Source of the DNA: CAZFIM01 sp964519615
GTDB lineage: Bacteria; Chloroflexota; Dehalococcoidia; GIF9; UBA5629
DNA: 21,973 nucleotides
Direction of reading: 5' to 3'
NCBI GenBank assembly: GCA_964519615.1
Contig: CAZFIM010000037.1
Span: 1 to 21,973, forward strand
Made by a program: the position numbers and the translations under genes. Numbering within the stretch: the stretch's first letter is position 1; each line of letters begins with the position of its first letter. Below, in pieces: positions 7,609 to 15,180 of this stretch. Under the pieces are notes generated by a model. The model had not been told where the DNA came from and ran no database searches. It worked only from the letters and a program-made list of their open reading frames with translations.

Positions 7609-8886
7609 TTACTTGGGCCATGCGGGTTTGGGGTACAACAGGGGTGCCGTAGCTCTGTCCTTTGGACCGACTACCTCAAACTCGCCGTTTTGCCACTGGC
7701 CGATCTCGCCGGTATGGCATTCTTTAGCCAAAAGCCCGTTCTCAAACCAGGTGGGTCCGAGCATGGTCTCATATGTTTTAGTAGCGCAGAGATCCCTTAG
7801 TTTCTCCTGGTCGGTTGAACCGACTTCCTCAACTGCCTGCTTCCAGAATTGCAGGCCTGCCCAGTAGAGCGGGTGTCCCCACCAGTCGGTTAGCTCTGGA
7901 GGTCTGTTATCATAGAGTTTGTGAGCCAGTTCTGCCGCCGCATCCGACTGCTTGGGGTTAAAGGTAGTGAAGCCCATCACGCCGTTGGTTATCTGAGGAC
8001 CAAAAGTAGTCTGATAGAAACCGAAGTTGACGCCGGGGCCGCCTATCATTGCTTTGGGATTAAACTGAAGCTCCATAGCTTGGGCAGTGGAAGGTATTAC
8101 CTGATCGGGATAGGCAAATACGCAGAACAGGTCTGGATTTGCGGCTTTTGCCTCCTTGATTATGGGAGAGAAATCTTTCATCTCAGGCGGAAGACTTTTA
8201 ACGCCGATTACCTCTATACCCTTCTTAGGAAATTCGATACCTGCCACACCGGAGTACTCGATGCCGTGGAGGTCGGCAATGAAGGTAACGTAGGCGGTTT
8301 TTACGCCCGCATCTGCCATGATATCGGCCAATACCGGTATCTGATACCAATCCGAGAAGCTCAAGGGAACGAATACATAGGGCAGACTGGGAAGCATGTC
8401 TTTCAGACTGGTAGCGCCACCCTCGGCGGTAATCAATACATAGCCATATTTATTTGCGATAGGCGCCTGAGCGAAAAGGAAAGCGGTACCTGATGCAGGC
8501 CAGAGAAAGTCAACCTTATCTTCGACTATTAATTTTTCGGTGAGCCTTGTCATTGTTCCCACATCGCTCTTGTCATCGTATATCAACAGCTCTATGGGCA
8601 GTTTCTTGCCGTATTCAGATAGATATATGCCGCCGTCGGCATTAACCTCTTCTACGAATGTTTCATATATAGGTCGAAAAGCAGAGTCCCCGATGGTGGC
8701 ATTCCAACCGGAAAGCGGCCTTGACATACCGATGACTAGTTTATCTTTTGTTGGTTGGGAAGGTTGTGAGGGTGTCGATGGTTGTGAGGGTGTTGAAGGT
8801 TCAGGAGTTTCCGGTTTACATGCAACACACAGGACCAGAGAAAGCATTACCAGTACTATTAAGCTTGATAAAATAAACCTTTTCAT
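7609..8886 (-). CDS. ABC transporter substrate-binding lipoprotein, Liv/type 1 periplasmic-binding family
   Basis: This is the extracytoplasmic receptor of the Liv importer, with 425 residues. The N-terminus is a signal peptide (MKRF then about 18 hydrophobic residues) ending at C23, the likely lipidated Cys. The lipobox reads CVAC, unusual in having Cys at -3. A Ser/Thr/Pro/Gln-rich linker follows (about residues 24-46), then the two-lobe fold starting with LVIGMSRPLSG. Later segments such as VDFLWPASGTA and YVFVPLSFSD match type 1 binding proteins of the HAAT class. The start is ATG 8886, preceded by GAGAGGTGA. A GTG three codons earlier would overlap that ribosome site and is rejected. Its position behind the corrinoid/URO-D genes suggests the ligand is a compound fed to them. 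The ligand is unknown. Confidence 0.92.
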   Translation of the reverse strand: MKRFILSSLIVLVMLSLVLCVACKPETPEPSTPSQPSTPSQPSQPTKDKLVIGMSRPLSGWNATIGDSAFRPIYETFVEEVNADGGIYLSEYGKKLPIELLIYDDKSDVGTMTRLTEKLIVEDKVDFLWPASGTAFLFAQAPIANKYGYVLITAEGGATSLKDMLPSLPYVFVPLSFSDWYQIPVLADIMADAGVKTAYVTFIADLHGIEYSGVAGIEFPKKGIEVIGVKSLPPEMKDFSPIIKEAKAANPDLFCVFAYPDQVIPSTAQAMELQFNPKAMIGGPGVNFGFYQTTFGPQITNGVMGFTTFNPKQSDAAAELAHKLYDNRPPELTDWWGHPLYWAGLQFWKQAVEEVGSTDQEKLRDLCATKTYETMLGPTWFENGLLAKECHTGEIGQWQNGEFEVVGPKDRATAPLLYPKPAWPK

Positions 8887-8993
8887 ATATATCACCTCTC
8901 GAAACTTCCAGCTTTCAATCCGCGGTGTTTTTCTATCGCATAAACTCTCACCCCCTTTAAATGAAATATTCCTTTCATGTTATTCAGTTCCTG

Positions 8994-10328
8994 TTAATAC
9001 CTGCCGTATTCTTTTGTTAATTCAACCATCGCTTTAACATTTTCGGGTTTAGCTTCATCGAAAAATGCGCCGTTGGCCATTATATAACCGCCGTCTTTCC
9101 CTACTGTATCGATAAGATTTTTAGTATAATTCTTGACCTGATCCACGGTACCGATACCTAAAAGGTCGAGCGGCATATTGCCCATAATACAGGCAACGTC
9201 TTTAAGAGCCGTCTTAGCTTTCACCATGTCCGTATCATCGAACATCCACAGAACTTTCCCTTTTGGCAGGTCTGTAATGACCTCCAGCCGCGAGTTGTAA
9301 CCGCCTTCCGCTACCGGAAACGGCACACAGCCTTCATCGATCAAGCCCAGCATCACTTTTCTGAATGAAGGCCAGTAGAATTTTTTAAACTGCTCATCGG
9401 AAAGAAACCCGTCAGCGCCTTTATGCAGAGGTATGAAGATCAGGGGTTTGGCATTCATCTGGGCTGCGCCCACGCCCATTTTTATCATTATTGGCGTAAG
9501 AGCATCCAGTGCTTCCAGTAGTTTATCTGGACGCCGGTACATATCCACCATAACGCCCCTTGTGCCCCGCAAGGTATCTCCGATCACGTCGAAGGGTGCT
9601 TTAGTAAAACCGGATAGAAATGCAGGGAACCCCTGCGCTGCCATGCTAGTATCGAAGGCCATAACTTTCCCTGCCCATTTAAGGGCTTCTGCGCCTGCCT
9701 CGAAAAGCTTTTGATACGTGGCTTGCACCGGAGGCAGGCCGAACGGAATAAAATTGAATGCTACGCCGTATATCTCCAATATACCTGTAAGTGAGGGCAG
9801 CATCTTCCAGCCTTCCAACGAACCGAATACACGGGGAAGATAAACGTGGCTGAAGTAATTCGATGGGTCCTGAATAAGATCATCGTACTCAGAGGCTGTC
9901 ATATACTCCCCTTCATTTGCCTGATAGGAGCAGTTAGGGGCTACTCCATGGCCTGGCCAGGAATACAGCTTGTAGTCCATTAGTTCATAGAATTTTCCCG
10001 GCCCGGGACCGGCACAGCCCATGCTGGCGTCCGGTTCAAAATCGAGTATGAATCTTGTCCATGCATCAACGCATTTATCATAGTCGTACATGACATCATG
10101 TGGAGTAGAACCAATATAGTATGCAGGGAAAAAGCTGGGTAGCGGGATAACGGGAATCCTGTCCGGTTTCTTCTTTAATTGAATGGCGTCCTTTATTCTG
10201 TTTACACGTTCTTTATAAGCCTTCTCCGCCTGAGGGTTTACAAATTCAACCCCCTGTGGCGAGAGCCATTTATTAAACATCTCTTCCTGTTTCTCATCCG
10301 CCGTCAATTCCTCCCATTTTTTTACCAT
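8994..10328 (-). CDS. URO-D (uroporphyrinogen decarboxylase) fold methyltransferase
   Basis: The protein has 444 residues in the URO-D/MtaA superfamily TIM-barrel fold. It is too long and divergent for true heme HemE, and its corrinoid-protein neighbour points to methyl transfer. Recognisable parts are the N-terminal RI.DAI..KKPDRIPV region (44-60), LHKGADGFLSDEQFKKFYWP (301-320), EGGYNSRLE (341-349), GNMPLDLLGIGT (383-394) and a C-terminal KPENVKAM (427-434). In MtaA/MtbA a HxC pair and a later Cys bind zinc. Here the late position reads NGAFF (419-423) and no HxC is seen, so the metal site differs or is absent. Members act either as substrate:corrinoid methyltransferases (some O-demethylases) or corrinoid:cofactor methyltransferases. 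Start ATG 10328 has AGGAGGT 8 nt upstream, 39 nt after the corrinoid gene. Confidence 0.88.
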   Translation of the reverse strand: MVKKWEELTADEKQEEMFNKWLSPQGVEFVNPQAEKAYKERVNRIKDAIQLKKKPDRIPVIPLPSFFPAYYIGSTPHDVMYDYDKCVDAWTRFILDFEPDASMGCAGPGPGKFYELMDYKLYSWPGHGVAPNCSYQANEGEYMTASEYDDLIQDPSNYFSHVYLPRVFGSLEGWKMLPSLTGILEIYGVAFNFIPFGLPPVQATYQKLFEAGAEALKWAGKVMAFDTSMAAQGFPAFLSGFTKAPFDVIGDTLRGTRGVMVDMYRRPDKLLEALDALTPIMIKMGVGAAQMNAKPLIFIPLHKGADGFLSDEQFKKFYWPSFRKVMLGLIDEGCVPFPVAEGGYNSRLEVITDLPKGKVLWMFDDTDMVKAKTALKDVACIMGNMPLDLLGIGTVDQVKNYTKNLIDTVGKDGGYIMANGAFFDEAKPENVKAMVELTKEYGRY

Positions 10329-10367
10329 TTCTATTACCTCCTGAAATAATAAAATCGGTAATCTCTG

Positions 10368-10997
10368 TTAAGCGGCTATCCATTTTTTAGCGAGTGCTAC
10401 TCCTGTCATGGCGTCTTTACCATAGGCATCCGCGCCGGTGTATTTTCTTACCTCATCGGTCATCTGCCCGCCGCCGATCATGATTTTCACCTTATCGCGC
10501 AGGCCGGCCTCTTTGATGGCCTCGATAGTATGTTTCATTGAATCGAATGCCAGCGTCAGAAAGCCGCTTAAGCCAACGATTGGTGCATTCGTCTCCTTGA
10601 TTTTCTCCACGAATTTCTCCGCCGGCACGTCGATGCCGAGATCGTAGACCTCGAATCCGCTCACATCAAGCATAAAGACCACGATGTCTTTACCGATATC
10701 GTGTATATCTCCCTGAACTGTGCCGAAAACGACCTTTCCCAGACGTTTTGCTTCGCCCTGAGTGGTCAATTTGGGTTTGACCAGATCGTTGATGCTCTTT
10801 AAAATTTCACCGGAATAGACCAGATCGGGGATGAAATACTCGCTTGATGCAAAACGCGCTCCGACGATTTCCATGGCTTTACTGGCATCAGCAAGAATAG
10901 CCATAGGATCATCACCGGAATCCAGTCTTTTCTTTACGATGTCAAGAGCCTCATCTTCTTTCAAATCTGCCAGTGTATTTACCAGATCTGTACTCAT
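10368..10997 (-). CDS. Methyltransferase corrinoid (B12-binding) protein, MtaC/MtbC/MttC type
   Basis: This methyl-carrier protein is one component of three-part methyltransferase systems. The 209 residues show an N-terminal helical cap (about 1-85, with GARFASSEYFIPDLVYSGEIL near 46-66) and a B12-binding Rossmann domain (about 86-209). The cobalt-ligating motif DIHDIG is at 97-102, with H99 as the lower axial ligand. It is followed by the SGFLT segment (144-148, the SxL position) and IGGGQMT (174-180) that embrace the nucleotide tail. All B12 motifs are intact. It cycles between Co(I) and methyl-Co(III) and normally needs an ATP-dependent reactivase, which is not in this window. ATG 10997 has AGGAGGT 9 nt upstream. 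It is the first gene of the URO-D/Liv operon, behind a roughly 300-nt leader. Confidence 0.94.
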   Translation of the reverse strand: MSTDLVNTLADLKEDEALDIVKKRLDSGDDPMAILADASKAMEIVGARFASSEYFIPDLVYSGEILKSINDLVKPKLTTQGEAKRLGKVVFGTVQGDIHDIGKDIVVFMLDVSGFEVYDLGIDVPAEKFVEKIKETNAPIVGLSGFLTLAFDSMKHTIEAIKEAGLRDKVKIMIGGGQMTDEVRKYTGADAYGKDAMTGVALAKKWIAA

Positions 10998-11022
10998 GGT
11001 TCTTTTACCTCCTGTTTGTTGT

Positions 11023-11244
11023 GTAGTTACTTATTGTCATAAGTCAGGATTCTGCTGAAATAAAGAGTGCGCCGCAAAGAATATGATTTTCCTGCCCATT
11101 CGAATGTTTTATTGTAATTCGCATTTGCATTACCACGCTACTAAAATCCTTGATTGCCTAAAGTACACCCCGTTTTTTTTTGCCATCCGGTCTGTTGTGA
11201 TGAGTAGTTAGACCTTCTGTCTGATCAGTCAACTGGTAACTACT
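11023..11244 (-). promoter_or_regulatory. Leader of the corrinoid operon with competing pairing elements
   Basis: In the minus-strand transcript, AGTAGTTA (11244-11237) can form a local 8-bp hairpin stem with TAACTACT (11210-11203). The overlapping segment GTAGTTAC (11243-11236) is also perfectly complementary to GTAACTAC (11030-11023), 9 nt before the AGGAGG of the corrinoid gene (11013-11008). The two pairings are mutually exclusive. The arrangement resembles a switch, but no known riboswitch class was recognised. Confidence 0.3.
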
Positions 11245-11306
11245 ATTATCCAATAATAAAGTCTTTAGAATATATAATACTACAATAAAATATAAAAAAG
11301 GATATT

Positions 11307-11334
11307 ATAATAGCATATAATCCCCTTATTTCAA
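11307..11334 (-). promoter_or_regulatory. Candidate promoter for the corrinoid/URO-D/Liv operon
   Basis: On the minus strand, TTGAAA (11334-11329) and TATTAT (11312-11307) are 16 nt apart; an alternative TATAAT at 11309-11304 gives a 19-nt spacer. Transcription from here would give a leader of roughly 300 nt before the corrinoid start. Confidence 0.4.
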
Positions 11335-11763
11335 GAGTTATAATCCCTTTCCTTTATGTTATATGTGTTCTCTATAAGAATCTCCGTTGCCGCAGGAGAA
11401 TATATGCGTTATCAGAGTTGTAAAAGGGCCATTATCAGGATTACGTAAAATAGCAGGAGAAGATACATATGCTGCCTGATATGAAATTTCTTAACCTGGA
11501 GTGGGGAAAAGCAGCGCTTTCCCTGTTTTCCATCGCTTTACACCTTCCCTGTATAAATTCAACCTATGTAATGAACCGACCATTCGAGTTCACATTCCAT
11601 TGTCAACCTTCTCCAGAACTAAATAACTAAAATTGTCGTCAATATTAAAAAAACTATCAAATGCGAGGAAATATATGATAACAAATTGCAAATAACACTT
11701 ATTGTATACCTGATTCTTAAAGTATTATACTATGCAAACAGGCTGTGTCAATAGGGTCATCCG

Positions 11764-11781
11764 TAAATCCATATGGATTTA
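11764..11781. repeat. 18-bp perfect palindrome over the TRAP permease stop codon
   Basis: TAAATCCATATGGATTTA reads the same on both strands and contains the TAA stop of the TRAP permease at one end (11781-11779). No U-tract follows on the minus strand, so it may be a 3'-end hairpin or a protein site rather than a standard terminator. Confidence 0.5.
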
Positions 11782-13668
11782 TATACCCTTCATTAACGAA
11801 GGTAACCATGTGGCCATCCCCGGCCAAGCTATTAGGAGTGCTATGTGAAGAATATCTGCAATGATAAATGGCACTACGCCTTTATATATTGTCCCCATTG
11901 AAACATCAGAGACAATGCCTTTGATAATAAACAAATTGATACCGTACGGCGGTGTAATCTGTGCCATTTCCACTACTCGAACGGCAAGGATGCCAAACCA
12001 TATGGGACTTAAACCGAGTGATAGCACAATAGGATAAAAGATAGGGATAGTAAGCAGAATCATTGCCATGGAGTTCATAAAACAACCAAGAACGAAGTAT
12101 ACCAGTACAATCAAAGCTACAATGACATAGTGACTCACTGCCATTTGACTTACCCATTCGGCGAGCATAAAAGGTAGTGTCGATATTGACAAGGTGTAGT
12201 TCACCATCATAGCTCCTACTATGATGAATGTAGTCATGCAGGCAATAAGCCCTGTTTCTTCCATAGCAGCCCTGATCTTACTCCAATTAAGCCGTCTTCT
12301 AATAAAAGCAAAGAGGAAAGCGCCAAAAGCTCCCACTGCACCTGCCTCATTGGGGGTAAAAACACCTGCGTAAATGCCGCCTATAACCAGACAAAATAGG
12401 ACTATTATCGGCCATGTTTGGCCTAAAGAACTCACTTTTTCCTTTATACTTGTTCTTGGTCCACGTGGTCCCATCAATGGATTTATACGGCAAAGCAAAA
12501 AAATGGTAATTATATAAAATACTGCCTCAAGTATGCCCGGTATTATGCCAGCCATAAAAAGCTCGGCAATAGATTGTTCTGTAATAATTCCGTAAATAAC
12601 CAGTATTATGCTCGGGGGTATAAGTATACCCATTGTCCCTGCAGCGCAAATTACACCGGTAGAAAGCTCGTCAGAGTATTTATATTTTCTCATCTGGGGC
12701 AGGGCTACTGTTCCCATAGTTGCTGCGGTTGCCATACTGGAACCACTTACGGCTGCAAACCCGGCACAGGCAGCCGCAGAGGCCATCGCCAGCCCTCCGG
12801 ATAAACGTGCAAACCATTTATGAGCGGTTTCATAAAGATCTTCGCTCATCCCCGAATAGTAGCAAACCATTCCCATGAGAATAAACATTGCAACGACACC
12901 TAATGTATAGCTGGCCGTTTCTGAATAAGGAATAATGCCCATAAGGGCGATTCCCGCTTTGCCTCCGACAAGATAGACCGCACCAACTAGGCCTACTATT
13001 CCCATAGCAAAAGCTATTGGCATTCCGGAAAACAATAGAATAAATAGTATGATAATAATAATTAATCCGACCGTTGTCGGACTAAATTGGAATGGTAATT
13101 GATTGCCATAAAGAGCAACGGCCATCACTGCGCACATCAATACAATACATGAAGACAATATTATCCACTGCTTCCGGTCTGCTTTTCCTAATGAGGATAG
13201 AGACCGGGACAAATCATTAATCAGTACCAGTGCCAGTATTACGCATCCAAAGGCAGCCAACCATAAAAAGGGATAAGTGGGTATTGCTAAAACCGGAGTT
13301 CTGCCGGCAGCAAGTCTTATCGTTTCAGCCTGCACAACGAGCTGCCACGCGATAACGCCCATCATGATCAAACCGAAAAGGTGACCAATGATATCAATTA
13401 CTGCTCTGTTATTTATCTGCAGTTTGTCGACTATAAAGGTAATTGCCACATGCCGTTTGCGTAATTGTGTATAACCAAGACAAAAGAAACCAAAAATTCC
13501 CATTAATATCGCTGTCAATTCATGAGTACCCTGTACTGGCATATTGAAGACATAACGGCCAATAACATCCGCTGTGGTGAGTAACATCATTATAAATATA
13601 GCAATTACACCTATGATCTCCGCTATATAAACTAACATGTTGAAGGCTCTATTGTTCAGCAGATTCAT
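11779..13668 (-). CDS. TRAP transporter fused small/large permease (DctQ-DctM)
   Basis: This is a sodium-coupled TRAP permease in which the small four-helix subunit (DctQ-like, about residues 1-165, with VIGRYVFNMPVQGTHELTA) is fused to the large 12-helix subunit (DctM-like, about 195-629). The DctM part shows FSGMPIAFAMGIVG, a Ser/Ala/Gly-rich segment AAVSGSSMATAATMGTVALP, GIIPPS-type GILIPPSIIL, and the C-terminal ITPPYGINLF motif. Fused QM proteins are a common natural form. The frame is open to a TTG at 13683, but ATG 13668 with GGAG 9 nt upstream is the better start and gives 629 residues. The gene lies 215 bp after the binding-protein gene. TRAP systems import dicarboxylates, sialic acid, sulfonates and other organic acids; the ligand here is unknown. 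Confidence 0.92.
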   Translation of the reverse strand: MNLLNNRAFNMLVYIAEIIGVIAIFIMMLLTTADVIGRYVFNMPVQGTHELTAILMGIFGFFCLGYTQLRKRHVAITFIVDKLQINNRAVIDIIGHLFGLIMMGVIAWQLVVQAETIRLAAGRTPVLAIPTYPFLWLAAFGCVILALVLINDLSRSLSSLGKADRKQWIILSSCIVLMCAVMAVALYGNQLPFQFSPTTVGLIIIIILFILLFSGMPIAFAMGIVGLVGAVYLVGGKAGIALMGIIPYSETASYTLGVVAMFILMGMVCYYSGMSEDLYETAHKWFARLSGGLAMASAAACAGFAAVSGSSMATAATMGTVALPQMRKYKYSDELSTGVICAAGTMGILIPPSIILVIYGIITEQSIAELFMAGIIPGILEAVFYIITIFLLCRINPLMGPRGPRTSIKEKVSSLGQTWPIIVLFCLVIGGIYAGVFTPNEAGAVGAFGAFLFAFIRRRLNWSKIRAAMEETGLIACMTTFIIVGAMMVNYTLSISTLPFMLAEWVSQMAVSHYVIVALIVLVYFVLGCFMNSMAMILLTIPIFYPIVLSLGLSPIWFGILAVRVVEMAQITPPYGINLFIIKGIVSDVSMGTIYKGVVPFIIADILHIALLIAWPGMATWLPSLMKGI

Positions 13669-13773
13669 TATGACCAGCTCCAAAAGATTGATGTAAAACT
13701 ATCCAAGTATGGTACCAGCATGACCTTTTTATACTGTATCATTTAATTTATTTCAGATTTTTTTGTATGAATA

Positions 13774-13834
13774 CTACCTGATAGGTTGGAGCCGATAAGG
13801 CTTGCCCTGGACTCCGTCCTATCAGATAGGGTAG
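13774..13834 (-). promoter_or_regulatory. Stem-loop between the TRAP binding-protein and permease genes
   Basis: CTGATAGG (13778-13785) pairs with CCTATCAG (13818-13825). The stem can extend across a 5-nt bulge by CTAC (13774-13777) with GTAG (13831-13834), and an inner AGCC/GGCT stem (13790-13802) adds to it. No U-tract follows on the minus strand. The position, between receptor and permease genes, mirrors the hairpin in the Liv operon. Confidence 0.5.
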
Positions 13835-13883
13835 CAGCGATAGAATTAGTTAACCTGCTCTTATTACATTATTAATGAAACAA

Positions 13884-14968
13884 CTATTTAGATTTTGCTA
13901 TTTGATCCAATATGTAATCGTAAATCTCCTGTCCCGGTAATCCTTTGTCGTTTAAATCGCTGATATATTTATCGTGAACTGATTTCGTCATATCTCTCAG
14001 CTTCACTTCGAATTCAGGTCCCGGAACAATGTATTCGGTGCCGGGAACGGCCAGGGCATCCGCTTTACGAGGTTCATCTTGAAATATATTTTCTCCCAAC
14101 CATTCGGACCCGGCCAGCCCACACATAGCGAAAAGGCTGTCTTGAATGTCTTTAGGTAAGCTGTTCCATTTATCAAGGTTCATGGCAAAAGACCAGACAG
14201 TACCGCCAAAGTTCAATTGTGTATAATATTTTGCAATATCTTTCACTCTGTGAGTTGACATGCCATTCCAGTCCATAAATCCGCCGTCCATTATTCCCTT
14301 TTCCAGAGCATCGTATTGCTCATTGGAGAAAACATTAACCGGAACAGCTCCAATAGCTTTGACAGCGGCAACCTGTCCGTCGCCAGCTGCTCTCAGCTTC
14401 ATTCCTTTGAAATCTTCCACAGTACGAACAGGTTTTTTGCAGAATAAAACACAGCGGGGCCGGACATAAATGCACACAGAATTTTTACACCTTTATAGTG
14501 CGAATCCATAGCAGCCTGATATTTTTCGTATAAATTCCAGTGTACTGTGCCGCCTTGTTTGGCGCTATTAATGCCCAGGAATGGAAGGCTTAATGTATCG
14601 CTTATAGGAAATTGTCCTGGTTCGAAAGCTGTAAGCAAAGGCCCCATATCAGCGGAGCCAGTCGCTATGAAATCGTATTGCTGATCTGATTTGGCAAGGC
14701 TTCCCCCTGGATAAACGGTCAATTTTATCCTATTGTTAGTGACCTCTTCCAGTTTTTGCATGAAAGGTTCCCATGCCAATGAATAGGAAGGTGATGTTGC
14801 AGGCGTCCAAAGAATAAGTTTCATCTCAAACACCTGTGCTGGCGCTGGTGTAGGCGCTGGTGTAGGTGTAGGTGTTGGCGTCGGTGTCGGTTCTGGTTTT
14901 GAGCATCCGACAAGTATCATCGTAAGCAAAACAACTAAAGCCAGTGTAGAATACAATATTTTCTTCAT
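13884..14968 (-). pseudogene. TRAP transporter substrate-binding lipoprotein (DctP family), split by a one-base frameshift
   Basis: The receptor for the TRAP permease is encoded in two frames. The N-terminal part starts at ATG 14968 (GGGAGG upstream) with a signal peptide and a clean lipobox LVGC (C22). A Thr-Pro/Ala-Pro linker follows, and then the DctP fold up to GPAVFYSAK. The second part continues in another frame as KPVRTVEDFKGMKLRAAGDG, containing the DctP Arg segment, and runs to the stop at 13884 (VNVFSNEQYDALEKGIMDGG is typical). The frames meet at a run of six T on the plus strand (14433-14438). Adding one base gives a continuous protein of 361 residues, the normal DctP length. This is either a sequencing or assembly error, a recent null mutation, or a slippery site. 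Without the extra base the product is a 189-residue truncated lipoprotein. Confidence 0.88.
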
Positions 14969-15068
14969 TTTGGGCCTCCCTTATAAATTAACTGGACCTT
15001 ACAATTTAAGCTAACCCGCAAACCCGTGCTATTTCATTCGGCCTCCTTATTATTGATAGATGTTTCAT

Positions 15069-15097
15069 ATAATTTAAAATACTGCCAGCATTGTTAA
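15069..15097 (-). promoter_or_regulatory. Possible internal promoter for the TRAP genes
   Basis: On the minus strand, TTAACA (15097-15092) and AATTAT (15074-15069) are 17 nt apart, in the 212-bp gap between the acyl-CoA dehydrogenase stop and the TRAP binding-protein start. The -10 match is poor. A strong AAGGAGG (15048-15042) followed by ATG-AAA-TAG (15037-15029) lies between this site and the gene. Confidence 0.22.
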
Positions 15098-15180
15098 CGG
15101 TTTTAAATCATAAATCTGATTATTACTATGTGTTGATTTTGCATAATCTTGTATGTATTCTGCTATTGTGCCATTCTATC

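Larger units (their letters stand above)
10998..11778. other. Intergenic region ahead of the corrinoid operon, no gene supported
   Basis: This 781-bp stretch lies between the TRAP permease stop and the corrinoid start. It holds a candidate minus-strand promoter (11307-11334), a leader with a possible alternative-pairing set (11023-11244), and a 9-T run (11173-11181) without a preceding hairpin. A 53-codon plus-strand frame (11469-11630) has a fair ribosome site but no family resemblance. No cobalamin riboswitch box was found on the minus strand. Confidence 0.5.

Noticed and set aside
7921..8493. 190-aa plus-strand open frame
   Set aside because: It is antisense to the Liv binding-protein gene, whose product has clear family features. 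The frame has no recognisable motif.
8892..8978. 28-aa minus-strand frame between URO-D and the Liv receptor gene
   Set aside because: The ribosome site is weak and the composition is unremarkable. Frames this short are common by chance, although its stop lies just before the receptor start.
11173..11181. Run of nine T as a terminator
   Set aside because: No GC-rich hairpin precedes it on the plus strand, and on the minus strand it is an A-run.
10998..11340. Cobalamin riboswitch ahead of the corrinoid gene
   Set aside because: The conserved B12-box and other core elements were not found by eye on the minus strand. An Infernal search would settle it.
11469..11630. 53-codon plus-strand frame with a GCAGGAG ribosome-like site
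   Set aside because: No family resemblance, no typical promoter, and it lies alone antisense to the neighbouring operons. It was not supported enough to call as a gene.
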